DNA from: Xylophilus sp. Leaf220
Lineage (GTDB): Bacteria; Pseudomonadota; Gammaproteobacteria; Burkholderiales; Burkholderiaceae_C
Length of the DNA: 64,000 bases
Direction: 5' to 3'
Assembly (NCBI RefSeq): GCF_001421705.1
Contig: NZ_LMKO01000024.1
Location: forward strand, 90,399 to 154,398
Shown here: positions 45,243 through 53,664 of the stretch, in pieces
How the letters are laid out: the number at the start of each line of letters is the position of its first letter
How positions within the stretch are numbered: the first letter of the stretch is position 1
Position numbers and translations under genes: made by a program
The notes under the pieces: model-generated
Database searches by the model: none
The model's input: only the letters and a program-made list of their open reading frames with translations
Told to the model about the DNA's origin: nothing

Positions 45243-46271
45243 ATGCCGCTGCCCTTTTCCCGCCGCCGCCAGGCCCTGTGTGCCATCGCCGCGGCGCTGC
45301 TGCTGGTCACCGGAGCCCGCGCCGGGGACAGTGCGCCGCCGGCGGCCGACCCGTCGACTACGGCCGCCGAATGCGTGGTGCCGGCCAAGGCCAGGGGCGG
45401 CTTCGACCTGACCTGCAGCCTGGCCCGCGACGCGCTGCAGGCGGTGCGGCCCCAGCGCCCGCCGCTGCAGCCGCGCTACCTGCCCGGCGGCATCGGCGCG
45501 GTGGCGTTCGACCGGATCGCCACCGGCAAACTGGGCGGTCCGGCGCTGCTGGTGGCGTTCTCCAGCGGCTCGCTGCTCAACCTGGCGCAGGGGCGCTTCG
45601 GGCCGCACCCGGCCAGCGCGGTGCGCTGGATCGCGGCGCTGGGGACCGACTACGGCGTCGTCGCGGTGCGGCGCGATTCGCCGTTCCGCACCCTGCAGCA
45701 GCTGGTGGAGGCCCTGCGCCAGGACCCGGCGCGGCTGGCCTTCGGCGCGGGCGGCACTGTGGGCAGCCAGGACTGGGTGAAAGCCGCGCTCCTGGTGCGC
45801 GCCGCCGGCCGCGACCACCGGGCGATGCGCTTCGTCTCGTTCGAGGGCGGCGGCGAGGCGCTGGCCGCGCTGCAGGGCGGGCATGTCGACGTGTTCCCCG
45901 GCGATGCGGCCGAGGCGCTGCAGGCCGTCGCGGCGGGCGCGCCGGTGCGCATCCTGGCGGTGCTGTCGGCCGAGCGCCTGCCGGGCGCCCTGGCCGGGGT
46001 GCCCACCGCGCGCGAGCAGGGCGTGGAGTTGCTCTGGTCCACTGTTCGCGGCCTGTACCTGGGAGCCGACGTGCCCGCCGCGGCCGTCCAGGCCTGGCGC
46101 GATGCGTTCCGGCAGGCGATGGAGGCGCCCGGCTATCCCGCCCTGCGGGCCGCACAGGGCCTGTACCCGTTCAGCCTGACCGGCGACGCGCTGGACACCT
46201 ATGTGCAGCAGCAACTGGCGGCCTACAGTCAACAGGCCGAGAGCCTGGGACTGCGGCGCTGGGGCCGTTGA
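45243..46271 (+). CDS. Bug/TctC-like periplasmic receptor coupled to the TctDE-like system
   Basis: The 342-aa exported protein has signal RRRQALCAIAAALLLVTGARA-G. The mature part (ECVVPAKARGGFDLTCSLAR) is the divergent Bug subgroup seen beside TctDE-like kinases, lacking the usual YPxRPI start. PRYLPGGIGAVAFDRIA and FEGGGEALAALQGGHVDVFPGDA follow the receptor fold. An upstream in-frame ATG at 45204 overlaps the kinase stop and may be the true coupled start; 45243 gives a better signal peptide. It may present ligand to the sensor kinase. Confidence 0.85.
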   Translation: MPLPFSRRRQALCAIAAALLLVTGARAGDSAPPAADPSTTAAECVVPAKARGGFDLTCSLARDALQAVRPQRPPLQPRYLPGGIGAVAFDRIATGKLGGPALLVAFSSGSLLNLAQGRFGPHPASAVRWIAALGTDYGVVAVRRDSPFRTLQQLVEALRQDPARLAFGAGGTVGSQDWVKAALLVRAAGRDHRAMRFVSFEGGGEALAALQGGHVDVFPGDAAEALQAVAAGAPVRILAVLSAERLPGALAGVPTAREQGVELLWSTVRGLYLGADVPAAAVQAWRDAFRQAMEAPGYPALRAAQGLYPFSLTGDALDTYVQQQLAAYSQQAESLGLRRWGR

Positions 46272-46769
46272 AGCCGGGCCGGCTGTCGGGGTCCGATCCG
46301 GAAATCCTGCGCAGGCCGACATAGGCTCCCTTGCCGAGGCAAGCCGGAAAGCCAGGGCGACGACCGCGCTTACTCAACGCCAAGCGCGCCGCCTATCGGT
46401 CGCGTCCTACGTGCACCGTAGGAGCGATCCCCATTTTAGTAAGCATGCAACCATACGCAATTTTGGCCGGAATTTAATCGGGGGATTCTTGGCGGACACG
46501 CCGAGCCGTGTCGATTCCAGCGATGGTGCGGCCTGCCGCCGCAGGGCCGTGTCGGCACCGACCGGCCAGGCACATCCGCTGGGGTCTGCTGACCCATCGG
46601 TCTGCAACCCGAGGTAAGTCTCGAATCTTTCGGGCGCATTCGCTGCGTAAATCGAGCACCCTCCAAAGCGCACGTTTCTACCCGGAACGTGCCCTCGTCG
46701 CTTTCGGGTGCAGGGTCGGTCCATCGCATCGTCGCGGACCCGACGCCGGCACCCCCACAACAAGAACGC
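46272..46769. other. 498-bp leader/intergenic region upstream of pgaA
   Basis: No protein-coding similarity is visible. The middle (46430-46490) is clearly AT-richer than the surroundings and is a likely promoter area (CATTTTAGTAAGCATGCAAC, then CAATTTTGGCCGGAATTTAA). A perfect inverted repeat is annotated separately. If the promoter lies there, the pgaA transcript has a leader of over 250 nt. I do not recognise a known riboswitch class. Confidence 0.5.
46405..46423. promoter_or_regulatory. Inverted repeat upstream of pgaA
   Basis: TCCTACG (46405-46411) / CGTAGGA (46417-46423) with a 5-nt spacer, next to the AT-rich block. It could be a regulator site or a weak terminator for the upstream receptor gene. 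Confidence 0.4.
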
Positions 46770-49472
46770 ATGCCTGCCGCTACACCGATCGCCCATCGCG
46801 CACCCCGACTCCTCCCACCCAGAACCACCCACCACCAGACCTTCGCCGCATCGTTGCGCAGGCGCTGCCCATCGCCTGCAACACTGTGCCACCTGGCCGT
46901 CATGCTGGCCATGGGCACCGCCATGCCCGCCGGCGCGCAGCTGCAGGCGTCCGCCGCGGTTTCCCCCCCGGCCGGCACGCAAGCCGGCGCAGCGCTCGCC
47001 GCCCCTCCTACCCCGCTGCAACCCTACGGCCGTGCGCCGCACGACGCGCTGATCGAGCGCTGGCGTGCCGAGCGCACGCCCGCTGCGGCGTCCGCAGCCC
47101 TCGCGCAACTGGCTGCCTGGCGGCAGGCGCCCGACCTGCCTGCCGATGCGCGGGCGCGCGTGGCGTCCGACCTGGTGACGGTCGCCTCGCAGTCAGGCGA
47201 CGCGGCGCAGGCGGTGGCCGCCGCCCGCGGCGTGCCGCTGGCGGAACTGCGACCCTATGCACTCGGCGCCGCCGTGGGGGCGGCCCGCGCGATGGGCGAC
47301 CGGGCCCTGCAGGGCGAGGCCGTCGCGCAGTGGCGCCGGGTGGCGCCGCAGGACTGGGAGCCGCGGGTGGCCGAGGCGATGTTCCGGATCGACAGCGGCA
47401 CGCTCGACGCGGCCGCCGCCGCGATCGAGCGGCTCGCCGCCGACCCGGCCGCTGGCCAGACGCCGCGGCGCATCGACCTGCTGGAGCTGCGCGGCGTGCT
47501 GGCCGAGGCGCGCGGCGACCGGCTGGGCGCGCTGGGCTACTACCAGCAAGTGCTCGACCTGCAGCCGGGCCAGCGCTATGCCCTGCGCGCCCGGGTGTTC
47601 CTGCTGGCCGACGCCAACGCCGCCGCTGCCGCCTGGCGCGATGCCGAGGCGCTGGAGCGCACCGAGGCGGGCCGCTTCTCGCGCCTGGAAATGGCGCGGC
47701 TGCAGCAGAACGCCCTGGGACAGCGCCTGGGCTGGGCCGCGGCCGAGCGCGACCATGTCGAGCAGGGCCGGCCCACGGCGCGCCGCTTCGACAAGCTCGA
47801 CGCGGTGATCGCCGATCTGGCCGCGGCGCGCACGCGGTTCGAGGCCGGCCCCGACGGGGCCACGCCCGCCTGGCAGGTGGTGCGCAGCGGCCTGTGGGGC
47901 GACGCGGTCTTCGCGCTGTCGGAGCGGGCGCGCGCGGCCGACACGGTGGCGCTGTACGAGGAGGCCGGCCGCCGCGGCATCGCGATGCCCTGGTACGCCA
48001 CCGGCGCGGCCGCGCTCGCCTGGCAGCAGCAGCGCCGCTCCGACCGCGCGGTGCCGCTCTTCGAGCAGGCCATCCGCGAGGCCGGCCCTGCGCTGCAGGG
48101 CCCGACCAACCTGCACGTGGGGCTGCTCTACGCCTACCTCGACACCGGTGCGTTCGGCCCCGCCGAGACCCTGATGCGCCAGCTGGAAGGCGCCACGCCG
48201 GTCGCCCTGCGCCTGTCGCCGGTGGGCGGGGCGTCCAACCCCGAATACGGCGACGTGCAGGGCCTGCGCGCGCTGATGTCGCTCTACACCGACCAGCCCG
48301 CCCGGGCGCAGCAGCAGTTCCAGGCCTTGGTGGGGGCCGCCGCCTACAACGAAGGTTTCCTGGTGGGCCGTGCCCGCACCCAGCGGCTGCGCGAGCATCC
48401 GCAGGCCGCGGCGGCGCAGTTCGAGCAAATCCTCGCCGACCGGCCCGATTCGGTCGAAGGCCGTGCCGGCTATGCCGAGACGCTGCTCGACCTGCAGGAA
48501 TTCGGCCCCGCGCTGAAGCTGTCGCAGCAGTTGCAGGCCGACTACCCCGACTCTCCCGCCGCCCGCAGCCTGGCCCGCCAGGTGCGGGCGGCCACCGGTG
48601 CGCGGCTGGAGATCGAGGCCGGTGCCGGCGAAGGCGGCCGGGCGCTCGCCAGCCGCGAGGCGCAGGTGCGGCTGCGGCTCAGCTCGGGCCTGATCGACGC
48701 GCGCTGGCGCGTCTTCTACGAGCAGGTGCTGGGCCAGGCCACCGTGAGCGACGACGAGGGCCGCACCCGGCGCGCGCGCGGCGGCATCGGCCTGCAGTAC
48801 CAGCAGGGCCGTTGGGACCTGGAAGGCCAGCTGCACCAGAGCAACGGCGGCACGCCGCGCACCGGCGCCGCCGTGGGCCTGCGCTACCGCGCCAGCGACG
48901 CCTGGCGGCTGCTCGCCCGCTTCGACACCAACTCGCCCGACGTGCCCTGGCGCGCCTGGCGGGCCGGCATCTCGGCGCGCGAAACGGCCGTCGGCGCCCG
49001 CTACATCGTCGACGAATCGCGCGAGTTCCGCAGCGAGCTGCAGCGGCTCGACTACCGCGACGGCAACGGCCGCACCGCGCTCTCGGGCAGCTGGCGCGAG
49101 CGCTGGTGGAGCAGCCCGCGGCTGCAGTTCGACAGCACGGTCTCGGCCGACACGTCGCGCCAGCAGACCGATGCGGTGCCGTACTTCAGCCCGCGGCGCG
49201 ACGCGTCTTTGATGGCCGAGGGCCGGCTGCAGTGGCTCACCTGGAAGAACGACGACCGCGTCTTCTCGCAGGTGTTCGAGGCCGGTGCCGGCCGCTACGA
49301 GCAGGTGGGCTTCGGCAGCGGCCCGGTGTGGATGGCGCGCTACGGCCACCAGTGGACGCTGGGGCCGGCGATGCGCGTCAGCTACGGCCTGGGCGTGGTC
49401 AGCCATCCCTACGACGGCGTCGCCGAACGCCGCCGCCAGCTCTTCCTGAACGCCACGTTCCCGCTGCAGTGA
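46770..49472 (+). CDS. pgaA: Poly-beta-1,6-N-acetyl-D-glucosamine export porin PgaA
   Basis: The 900-aa outer-membrane protein has a long N-terminal region with signal-like hydrophobic stretch (LCHLAVMLAMGTAMPAGA-Q near residue 45-60). TPR-type helical repeats cover ~75-600 (e.g. GYYQQVLDLQPGQRYALRARVFLLADAN, AAAAQFEQILADRPDSVEGRAGYAE in part). A C-terminal beta-barrel of about 16 strands ends with LFLNATFPLQ, an aromatic-rich terminus. It exports partly deacetylated PNAG. The n-region is unusually long, so the real start may be downstream of 46770. First gene of pgaABCD. Confidence 0.9.
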   Translation: MPAATPIAHRAPRLLPPRTTHHQTFAASLRRRCPSPATLCHLAVMLAMGTAMPAGAQLQASAAVSPPAGTQAGAALAAPPTPLQPYGRAPHDALIERWRAERTPAAASAALAQLAAWRQAPDLPADARARVASDLVTVASQSGDAAQAVAAARGVPLAELRPYALGAAVGAARAMGDRALQGEAVAQWRRVAPQDWEPRVAEAMFRIDSGTLDAAAAAIERLAADPAAGQTPRRIDLLELRGVLAEARGDRLGALGYYQQVLDLQPGQRYALRARVFLLADANAAAAAWRDAEALERTEAGRFSRLEMARLQQNALGQRLGWAAAERDHVEQGRPTARRFDKLDAVIADLAAARTRFEAGPDGATPAWQVVRSGLWGDAVFALSERARAADTVALYEEAGRRGIAMPWYATGAAALAWQQQRRSDRAVPLFEQAIREAGPALQGPTNLHVGLLYAYLDTGAFGPAETLMRQLEGATPVALRLSPVGGASNPEYGDVQGLRALMSLYTDQPARAQQQFQALVGAAAYNEGFLVGRARTQRLREHPQAAAAQFEQILADRPDSVEGRAGYAETLLDLQEFGPALKLSQQLQADYPDSPAARSLARQVRAATGARLEIEAGAGEGGRALASREAQVRLRLSSGLIDARWRVFYEQVLGQATVSDDEGRTRRARGGIGLQYQQGRWDLEGQLHQSNGGTPRTGAAVGLRYRASDAWRLLARFDTNSPDVPWRAWRAGISARETAVGARYIVDESREFRSELQRLDYRDGNGRTALSGSWRERWWSSPRLQFDSTVSADTSRQQTDAVPYFSPRRDASLMAEGRLQWLTWKNDDRVFSQVFEAGAGRYEQVGFGSGPVWMARYGHQWTLGPAMRVSYGLGVVSHPYDGVAERRRQLFLNATFPLQ

Positions 49473-49483
49473 CCGCATCCGCC

Positions 49484-51658
49484 ATGACCTTCTCCCTCCC
49501 CGTCTCCTTTCGCTGCAGACCGCTGCGGCGCGTCCTGCTGGCGTTCTGCGCCCTCTTCTTCCTGGCGGCATCCGCGCATGCGCAGCGGATGCTGCCGCCC
49601 GACCCGCAGGACGGCCTGCATTTCCGGGTGATCGCACTGCACGACATCCGCGAGAACGTGCGCGCCAGCTTCGAGTCCGACCCGGAAGAGTCGGCCCTCG
49701 ACCAGCGCACGCTGGCGGGCCTCTTCTCGTGGCTGCGCGACGACGGCTGGACGGTGGTGAGCCTGTCGCAGATCGTGGCCGCCCGCAACGGCGGCCCGCG
49801 CCTGCCGCCCAAGGCGATGCTGCTGAGCTTCGACGACGGCTACCGCAGTGCCTACACCAAGGCCTACCCGCTGCTGCAGGCCTTCGGCTACCCGGCGGTG
49901 ATGGCGCTGGTAACCTCCTGGCTCGACGTGCCCGAGGGCCAGCGCGTGCCCTGGGGCAGCACCACGCTGCCGCGCGAGCAGTTCCTGACCTGGCCGCAGG
50001 CCGCCGAGATGGCCCGCTCGGGCCTGGTGGAGTTCGCGAGCCACACCGACGCGCTGCACCTGGGCGTGCCGGCCAACCCGCAGGGCAACGTGCTGCCTGC
50101 GGCGGCCGCCCACCGCTACGACCCGCAGACCGGCACCTACGAAACCGACGCCGCCTTCGGTGCCCGGGTCGAGGCCGACCTGCGCCGCAGCCGCGCCCGC
50201 ATCGAGCAGGAAACCGGCAAGCCGGTGCGCGCCCTGGCCTGGCCCTACGGCAGCTACAACGCGCAGGCCCTGGCCGCCGCGCGCCGCGCGGGCCTGGAGA
50301 TCGCCCTGACGCTCGACGACGGCGCCAACGACCTGCGCCAGCCCGACGCGCTGCAGCGCATCTCGCGCACCCTGGCCAGCTACGAGCACGAGGCGCCCGA
50401 CTACGCCTGGCTGCTGCGCCAGGCCTACGGCCCCGACTACGCCACGCCGCACCGCGCGATGCAGGTCGACCTGGACTACGTCTACGACCCGGACCCGGCG
50501 CAACAGGAGCGCAACCTGTCGCGCCTGCTCGACCGGGTGCGGGCGATCGGCCCGTCGTCGGTCTACCTGCAGGCCTATGCCGACCCCGACGGCGACGGCG
50601 TGGCCGACGCGGTGTACTTCCCCAACCGGCACCTGCCGGTGCGGGCCGACCTGTTCAGCCGGGTGGCCTGGCAGTTGCGCACCCGCACCGGCGTGCAGGT
50701 GTATGCCTGGATGCCGGTGATGGCCTGGCGGGTGCCCGCCAACGGCCCCCGCCTGCAGCCGGTGGCCGCCCCGGCCGGCACGCCTGCGCCCGCCACGCCG
50801 CGCTACCACCGGCTCTCGCCCTTCGATCCGGCCGCGCGCACCTGGATCGGCGACCTCTACGACGACTTGGGCCGGCATGCGATGTTCGCCGGCGTGGTGT
50901 TCCACGACGACGCCACCCTGGCCGAGGACGAGGACGCATCGCCCGCCGCGCTGGCCGCCTATGCCGGCTGGGGCCTGCCCGCCGACATCGCGAAGATCCA
51001 GGCCGACCCCGACCTGCGCGCCCGCTGGACCGCCGGCAAGTCCCGCGCGGTGACCGCCTTCACCCAGGAGCTGGCCCAGCGGCTGCGCGCCTGGCAGCCG
51101 CAGCTGCGCACCGTGCGCAACGTGTACGCCCGGCCGCTGCTGGAGCCGGCGTCGGAGGCCTGGTTCGCCCAGAACTACACGCTGTCCCTGGCCGCCTATG
51201 ACTACACCGCCGTGATGGCGATGCCCGCGATGGAGAAGGTGCCCGCGGCCGAGGCCGACGCCTGGCTGCAGTCGCTGGTGGCCGTCGCCGCCGCCACGCC
51301 GCAGGGGCTGGAGCGCACCGTGTTCGAGCTGCAGGCCCGCGACTGGACCACCGGCCGGGCCGTGCCCGACGCGACGCTCGCCCGGCAGTGGGAGGTGCTG
51401 CGCCGCAAGGGCGCTCGCAACCTGGCGTACTACCCGGACGACTTCCTCCACGACCAGCCCGGCCTGGCGACGGTGCGCGAGGCGATGTCGCTGCGCATCC
51501 TGCCGCTGCCTCCGGGCCGGCCGGCCGCGGCCGGCGCGGGCGCCGCCGATGCGCGCGCGCCCGCCAGTCCCACCGCAGCCGGACCCGGTGCCGGCACCGC
51601 GTCGGCGGCCTCGCCGCCCGCGACCGACCCGGCGCCCCTGGAGCGGGCCACGAAATGA
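49484..51658 (+). CDS. pgaB: Poly-beta-1,6-N-acetyl-D-glucosamine N-deacetylase PgaB
   Basis: The 724-aa two-domain periplasmic enzyme begins with signal VLLAFCALFFLAASAHA-QR. A CE4 deacetylase domain follows with LLSFDDGYRSAYTKAYPLL (~115), the metal His pair region ASHTDALHLG (~185) and ALAWPYGSYN. The GHL13-like glycoside hydrolase domain (~310-690) contains AGVVFHDDATLAEDED. It partly deacetylates PNAG before export. No lipobox Cys follows the signal, so unlike E. coli PgaB it is probably not a lipoprotein. A Pro/Ala-rich tail of ~50 residues is extra. The stop overlaps the pgaC start. Confidence 0.94.
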   Translation: MTFSLPVSFRCRPLRRVLLAFCALFFLAASAHAQRMLPPDPQDGLHFRVIALHDIRENVRASFESDPEESALDQRTLAGLFSWLRDDGWTVVSLSQIVAARNGGPRLPPKAMLLSFDDGYRSAYTKAYPLLQAFGYPAVMALVTSWLDVPEGQRVPWGSTTLPREQFLTWPQAAEMARSGLVEFASHTDALHLGVPANPQGNVLPAAAAHRYDPQTGTYETDAAFGARVEADLRRSRARIEQETGKPVRALAWPYGSYNAQALAAARRAGLEIALTLDDGANDLRQPDALQRISRTLASYEHEAPDYAWLLRQAYGPDYATPHRAMQVDLDYVYDPDPAQQERNLSRLLDRVRAIGPSSVYLQAYADPDGDGVADAVYFPNRHLPVRADLFSRVAWQLRTRTGVQVYAWMPVMAWRVPANGPRLQPVAAPAGTPAPATPRYHRLSPFDPAARTWIGDLYDDLGRHAMFAGVVFHDDATLAEDEDASPAALAAYAGWGLPADIAKIQADPDLRARWTAGKSRAVTAFTQELAQRLRAWQPQLRTVRNVYARPLLEPASEAWFAQNYTLSLAAYDYTAVMAMPAMEKVPAAEADAWLQSLVAVAAATPQGLERTVFELQARDWTTGRAVPDATLARQWEVLRRKGARNLAYYPDDFLHDQPGLATVREAMSLRILPLPPGRPAAAGAGAADARAPASPTAAGPGAGTASAASPPATDPAPLERATK

Positions 51659-52947
51659 TCGATTCCCTCGAGACCTTCCTGGGCGTCGGCCTGCCGACCC
51701 TGGTCTTCGGCTACGTTTTCTACTACCCGTTCTTCATGGCCTACCTGTGGATGGCCGGCGGCATCTCGCATGCGCTGGCGTTCGAGCGGGGCGATCCGCT
51801 GGAGCAGGACCCGCTCACGCTGCTGCCCTCGCTGCCGGTAGTGTCGATCCTGGTGCCCTGCTTCAACGAGGGCACGCATGCCCGCGAGGTGTTGGAGCAG
51901 GTGATGCGCACCCGCTACCCGTACTACGAGGTGATCGCGATCAACGACGGCTCGACCGACGACACCGGCGCGGTGCTCGACGAACTGGCCCGCACCTATC
52001 CGCAGCTGCGGGTGGTGCACCATGCGCAGAACCAGGGCAAGGCGGTGGGCCTGAACACCGCCACCGCCCTGGCGCGCGGCGAGTTCATCCTGGGCATCGA
52101 CGGCGACGCGCTGCTCGACCGCGACGCCATCGCCTGGCTGCTGCGCCACCTGCTCACCTCCGACGGCGTGGGCGCGGTCACTGGCAATCCGCGAATCCGA
52201 ACCCGCACCACCTTGATCGGCCGGATGCAGGTGGGCGAGTTCTCCTCGACCATCGGCCTTATCAAGCGCACCCAGCAGATCCTGGGCCGGCTCTTCACCG
52301 TCTCGGGCGTGATCACGATGTTCCGACGCAAGGCGCTGCTCGACGTCGGCTTCTGGAGCACCGACATGATGACCGAGGACATCGACGTCACCTGGAAGCT
52401 GCAGATGGCGCAGTGGCGGGTGCGCTTCGAGCCGCGTGCGATGTGCTGGATCCTGATGCCCGAGAGCATCCGCGGCCTCTACCGCCAGCGCCAGCGCTGG
52501 GCCACCGGCGGCATCCAGACGCTGATGCGCTACGGCCTGCCGCTGCTGCGGCCGCGCCACTGGCGCATGTGGCCGGTGTTCCTCGAATACGTGGCCAGCG
52601 TGGTCTGGGCCTATGCGATGTTCGCGCTGCTGCTGACCGCCCTGGTGCACTACTGGCTGCCCGACAGCTGGATCCCCGAGGCCTGGCAGGTCGGCATCTT
52701 CCCGGCCTGGCGCGGCACGCTGCTCGGCCTGACCTGCATGCTGCAGATGCTGGTGAGCCTGTGGATCGACCGCCACTACGACCGCTCGCTGCTGCGCTAC
52801 TTCCTCTGGACCGTGTGGTACCCGATCGCCTTCTGGACGATCACGATGGTCACCACCGTCCTCGCCCTGCCGCTGGTGCTGATGCGCCGCCGCGGCAAGC
52901 GCGCCACCTGGACCAGCCCCGACCGAGGAAACACCCATGCGAGCTAA
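51655..52947 (+). CDS. pgaC: Poly-beta-1,6-N-acetyl-D-glucosamine synthase PgaC
   Basis: The 430-aa inner-membrane GT2 polymerase uses UDP-GlcNAc. An N-terminal helix precedes the glycosyltransferase domain. Its motifs are VPCFNEG, AINDGSTDD, GIDGDALLD, MTEDIDVTWK and the processive QRQRW. Three to four C-terminal helices follow. It overlaps pgaB by 4 bp and pgaD by 11 bp. In characterised systems c-di-GMP binds PgaC with PgaD to activate it. The GAF-GGDEF enzyme at 23.6 kb is a conceivable source. Confidence 0.96.
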   Translation: MIDSLETFLGVGLPTLVFGYVFYYPFFMAYLWMAGGISHALAFERGDPLEQDPLTLLPSLPVVSILVPCFNEGTHAREVLEQVMRTRYPYYEVIAINDGSTDDTGAVLDELARTYPQLRVVHHAQNQGKAVGLNTATALARGEFILGIDGDALLDRDAIAWLLRHLLTSDGVGAVTGNPRIRTRTTLIGRMQVGEFSSTIGLIKRTQQILGRLFTVSGVITMFRRKALLDVGFWSTDMMTEDIDVTWKLQMAQWRVRFEPRAMCWILMPESIRGLYRQRQRWATGGIQTLMRYGLPLLRPRHWRMWPVFLEYVASVVWAYAMFALLLTALVHYWLPDSWIPEAWQVGIFPAWRGTLLGLTCMLQMLVSLWIDRHYDRSLLRYFLWTVWYPIAFWTITMVTTVLALPLVLMRRRGKRATWTSPDRGNTHAS

Positions 52948-53545
52948 GGACAACGCGCGCCCCGATTTCGACGACTCCTTCTTCGCGCCCGACAGCGTCA
53001 TGCCCGAGGAGGCCGCCCAGTCGTGGGTGGAGCCGGTCGCCGGCCAGCCGATCATCGACGCGGCCCGGGTGCCGCTGCGCGCCTTCAACGCCCACAAGCC
53101 GCGGCGCTCGGCCTTCTGGATGTTCACCTGGCTGCACTACCTGCGGCCGGTGCTGGTCGCCGGCGTCTGGCTGGTCGTGGCCTGGTACGTCTGGAACCAC
53201 TTCTTCGCGCTGCCGCGCAGCCTGGAGGTGTGGGAGCTGGTGGCCCTCTACGTGGCGGGCATCCTCTCGATCCTGCTGGTGATGCTGCTGCTGGCACCAT
53301 TGCGCCGGCGGGAGGAGCAGAGCGAGGAGACCCAGTTCGGCGACTCGGTCCATGCCTCTACCTTTCCCGAGATGGCCGACTACGCCGGCATGCCGCAGCG
53401 GGACCTGGCGTCGGTGCACCTGGCGCAGCGGGTCGTCGTCCACCACGACGAGGAAGGCCATGTGAGCCGGCTCGACATGGAGCCGGTCGAGGCCGAGGCC
53501 GCCCTGGCGGCCGCCCGCGCCCGCGGCGTGCCGGCCCTGCGCTGA
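52937..53545 (+). CDS. pgaD: PgaD-like PNAG synthase accessory protein
   Basis: The 202-aa protein has two transmembrane helices (LRPVLVAGVWLVVAWYVWNHF and LVALYVAGILSILLVMLLLAPL) and soluble ends. Position, topology and the -LRRREE- cytoplasmic segment match PgaD, which pairs with PgaC to form the c-di-GMP-responsive synthase. It is longer than E. coli PgaD (137 aa) at both ends. Its start overlaps the end of pgaC by 11 bp. Confidence 0.88.
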   Translation: MRAKDNARPDFDDSFFAPDSVMPEEAAQSWVEPVAGQPIIDAARVPLRAFNAHKPRRSAFWMFTWLHYLRPVLVAGVWLVVAWYVWNHFFALPRSLEVWELVALYVAGILSILLVMLLLAPLRRREEQSEETQFGDSVHASTFPEMADYAGMPQRDLASVHLAQRVVVHHDEEGHVSRLDMEPVEAEAALAAARARGVPALR

Positions 53546-53571
53546 GCAGGCGCGAGGGAACCTGCCGCACC

Positions 53572-53589
53572 GGGCGCCGCGGGGTGCCC
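53572..53589 (+). terminator. Short hairpin after pgaD
   Basis: GGGCGCC (53572-53578), loop GCGG, GGTGCCC (53583-53589); a 7-bp stem with one G-U pair, 26 bp after the pgaD stop. No U-tract. Confidence 0.3.
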
Positions 53590-53664
53590 TACCATCGCAG
53601 GCTAGCCCGCAACGCGGGCGGCATGCCGGAACTTCCCCGCGCCGCGCCCGCTCCCACCCTCGCC

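Noticed and set aside
46508-49483. Very long plus-strand open frame running upstream of pgaB
   Set aside because: It is the wrong frame of pgaA; only the part from 49484 matches a protein family.
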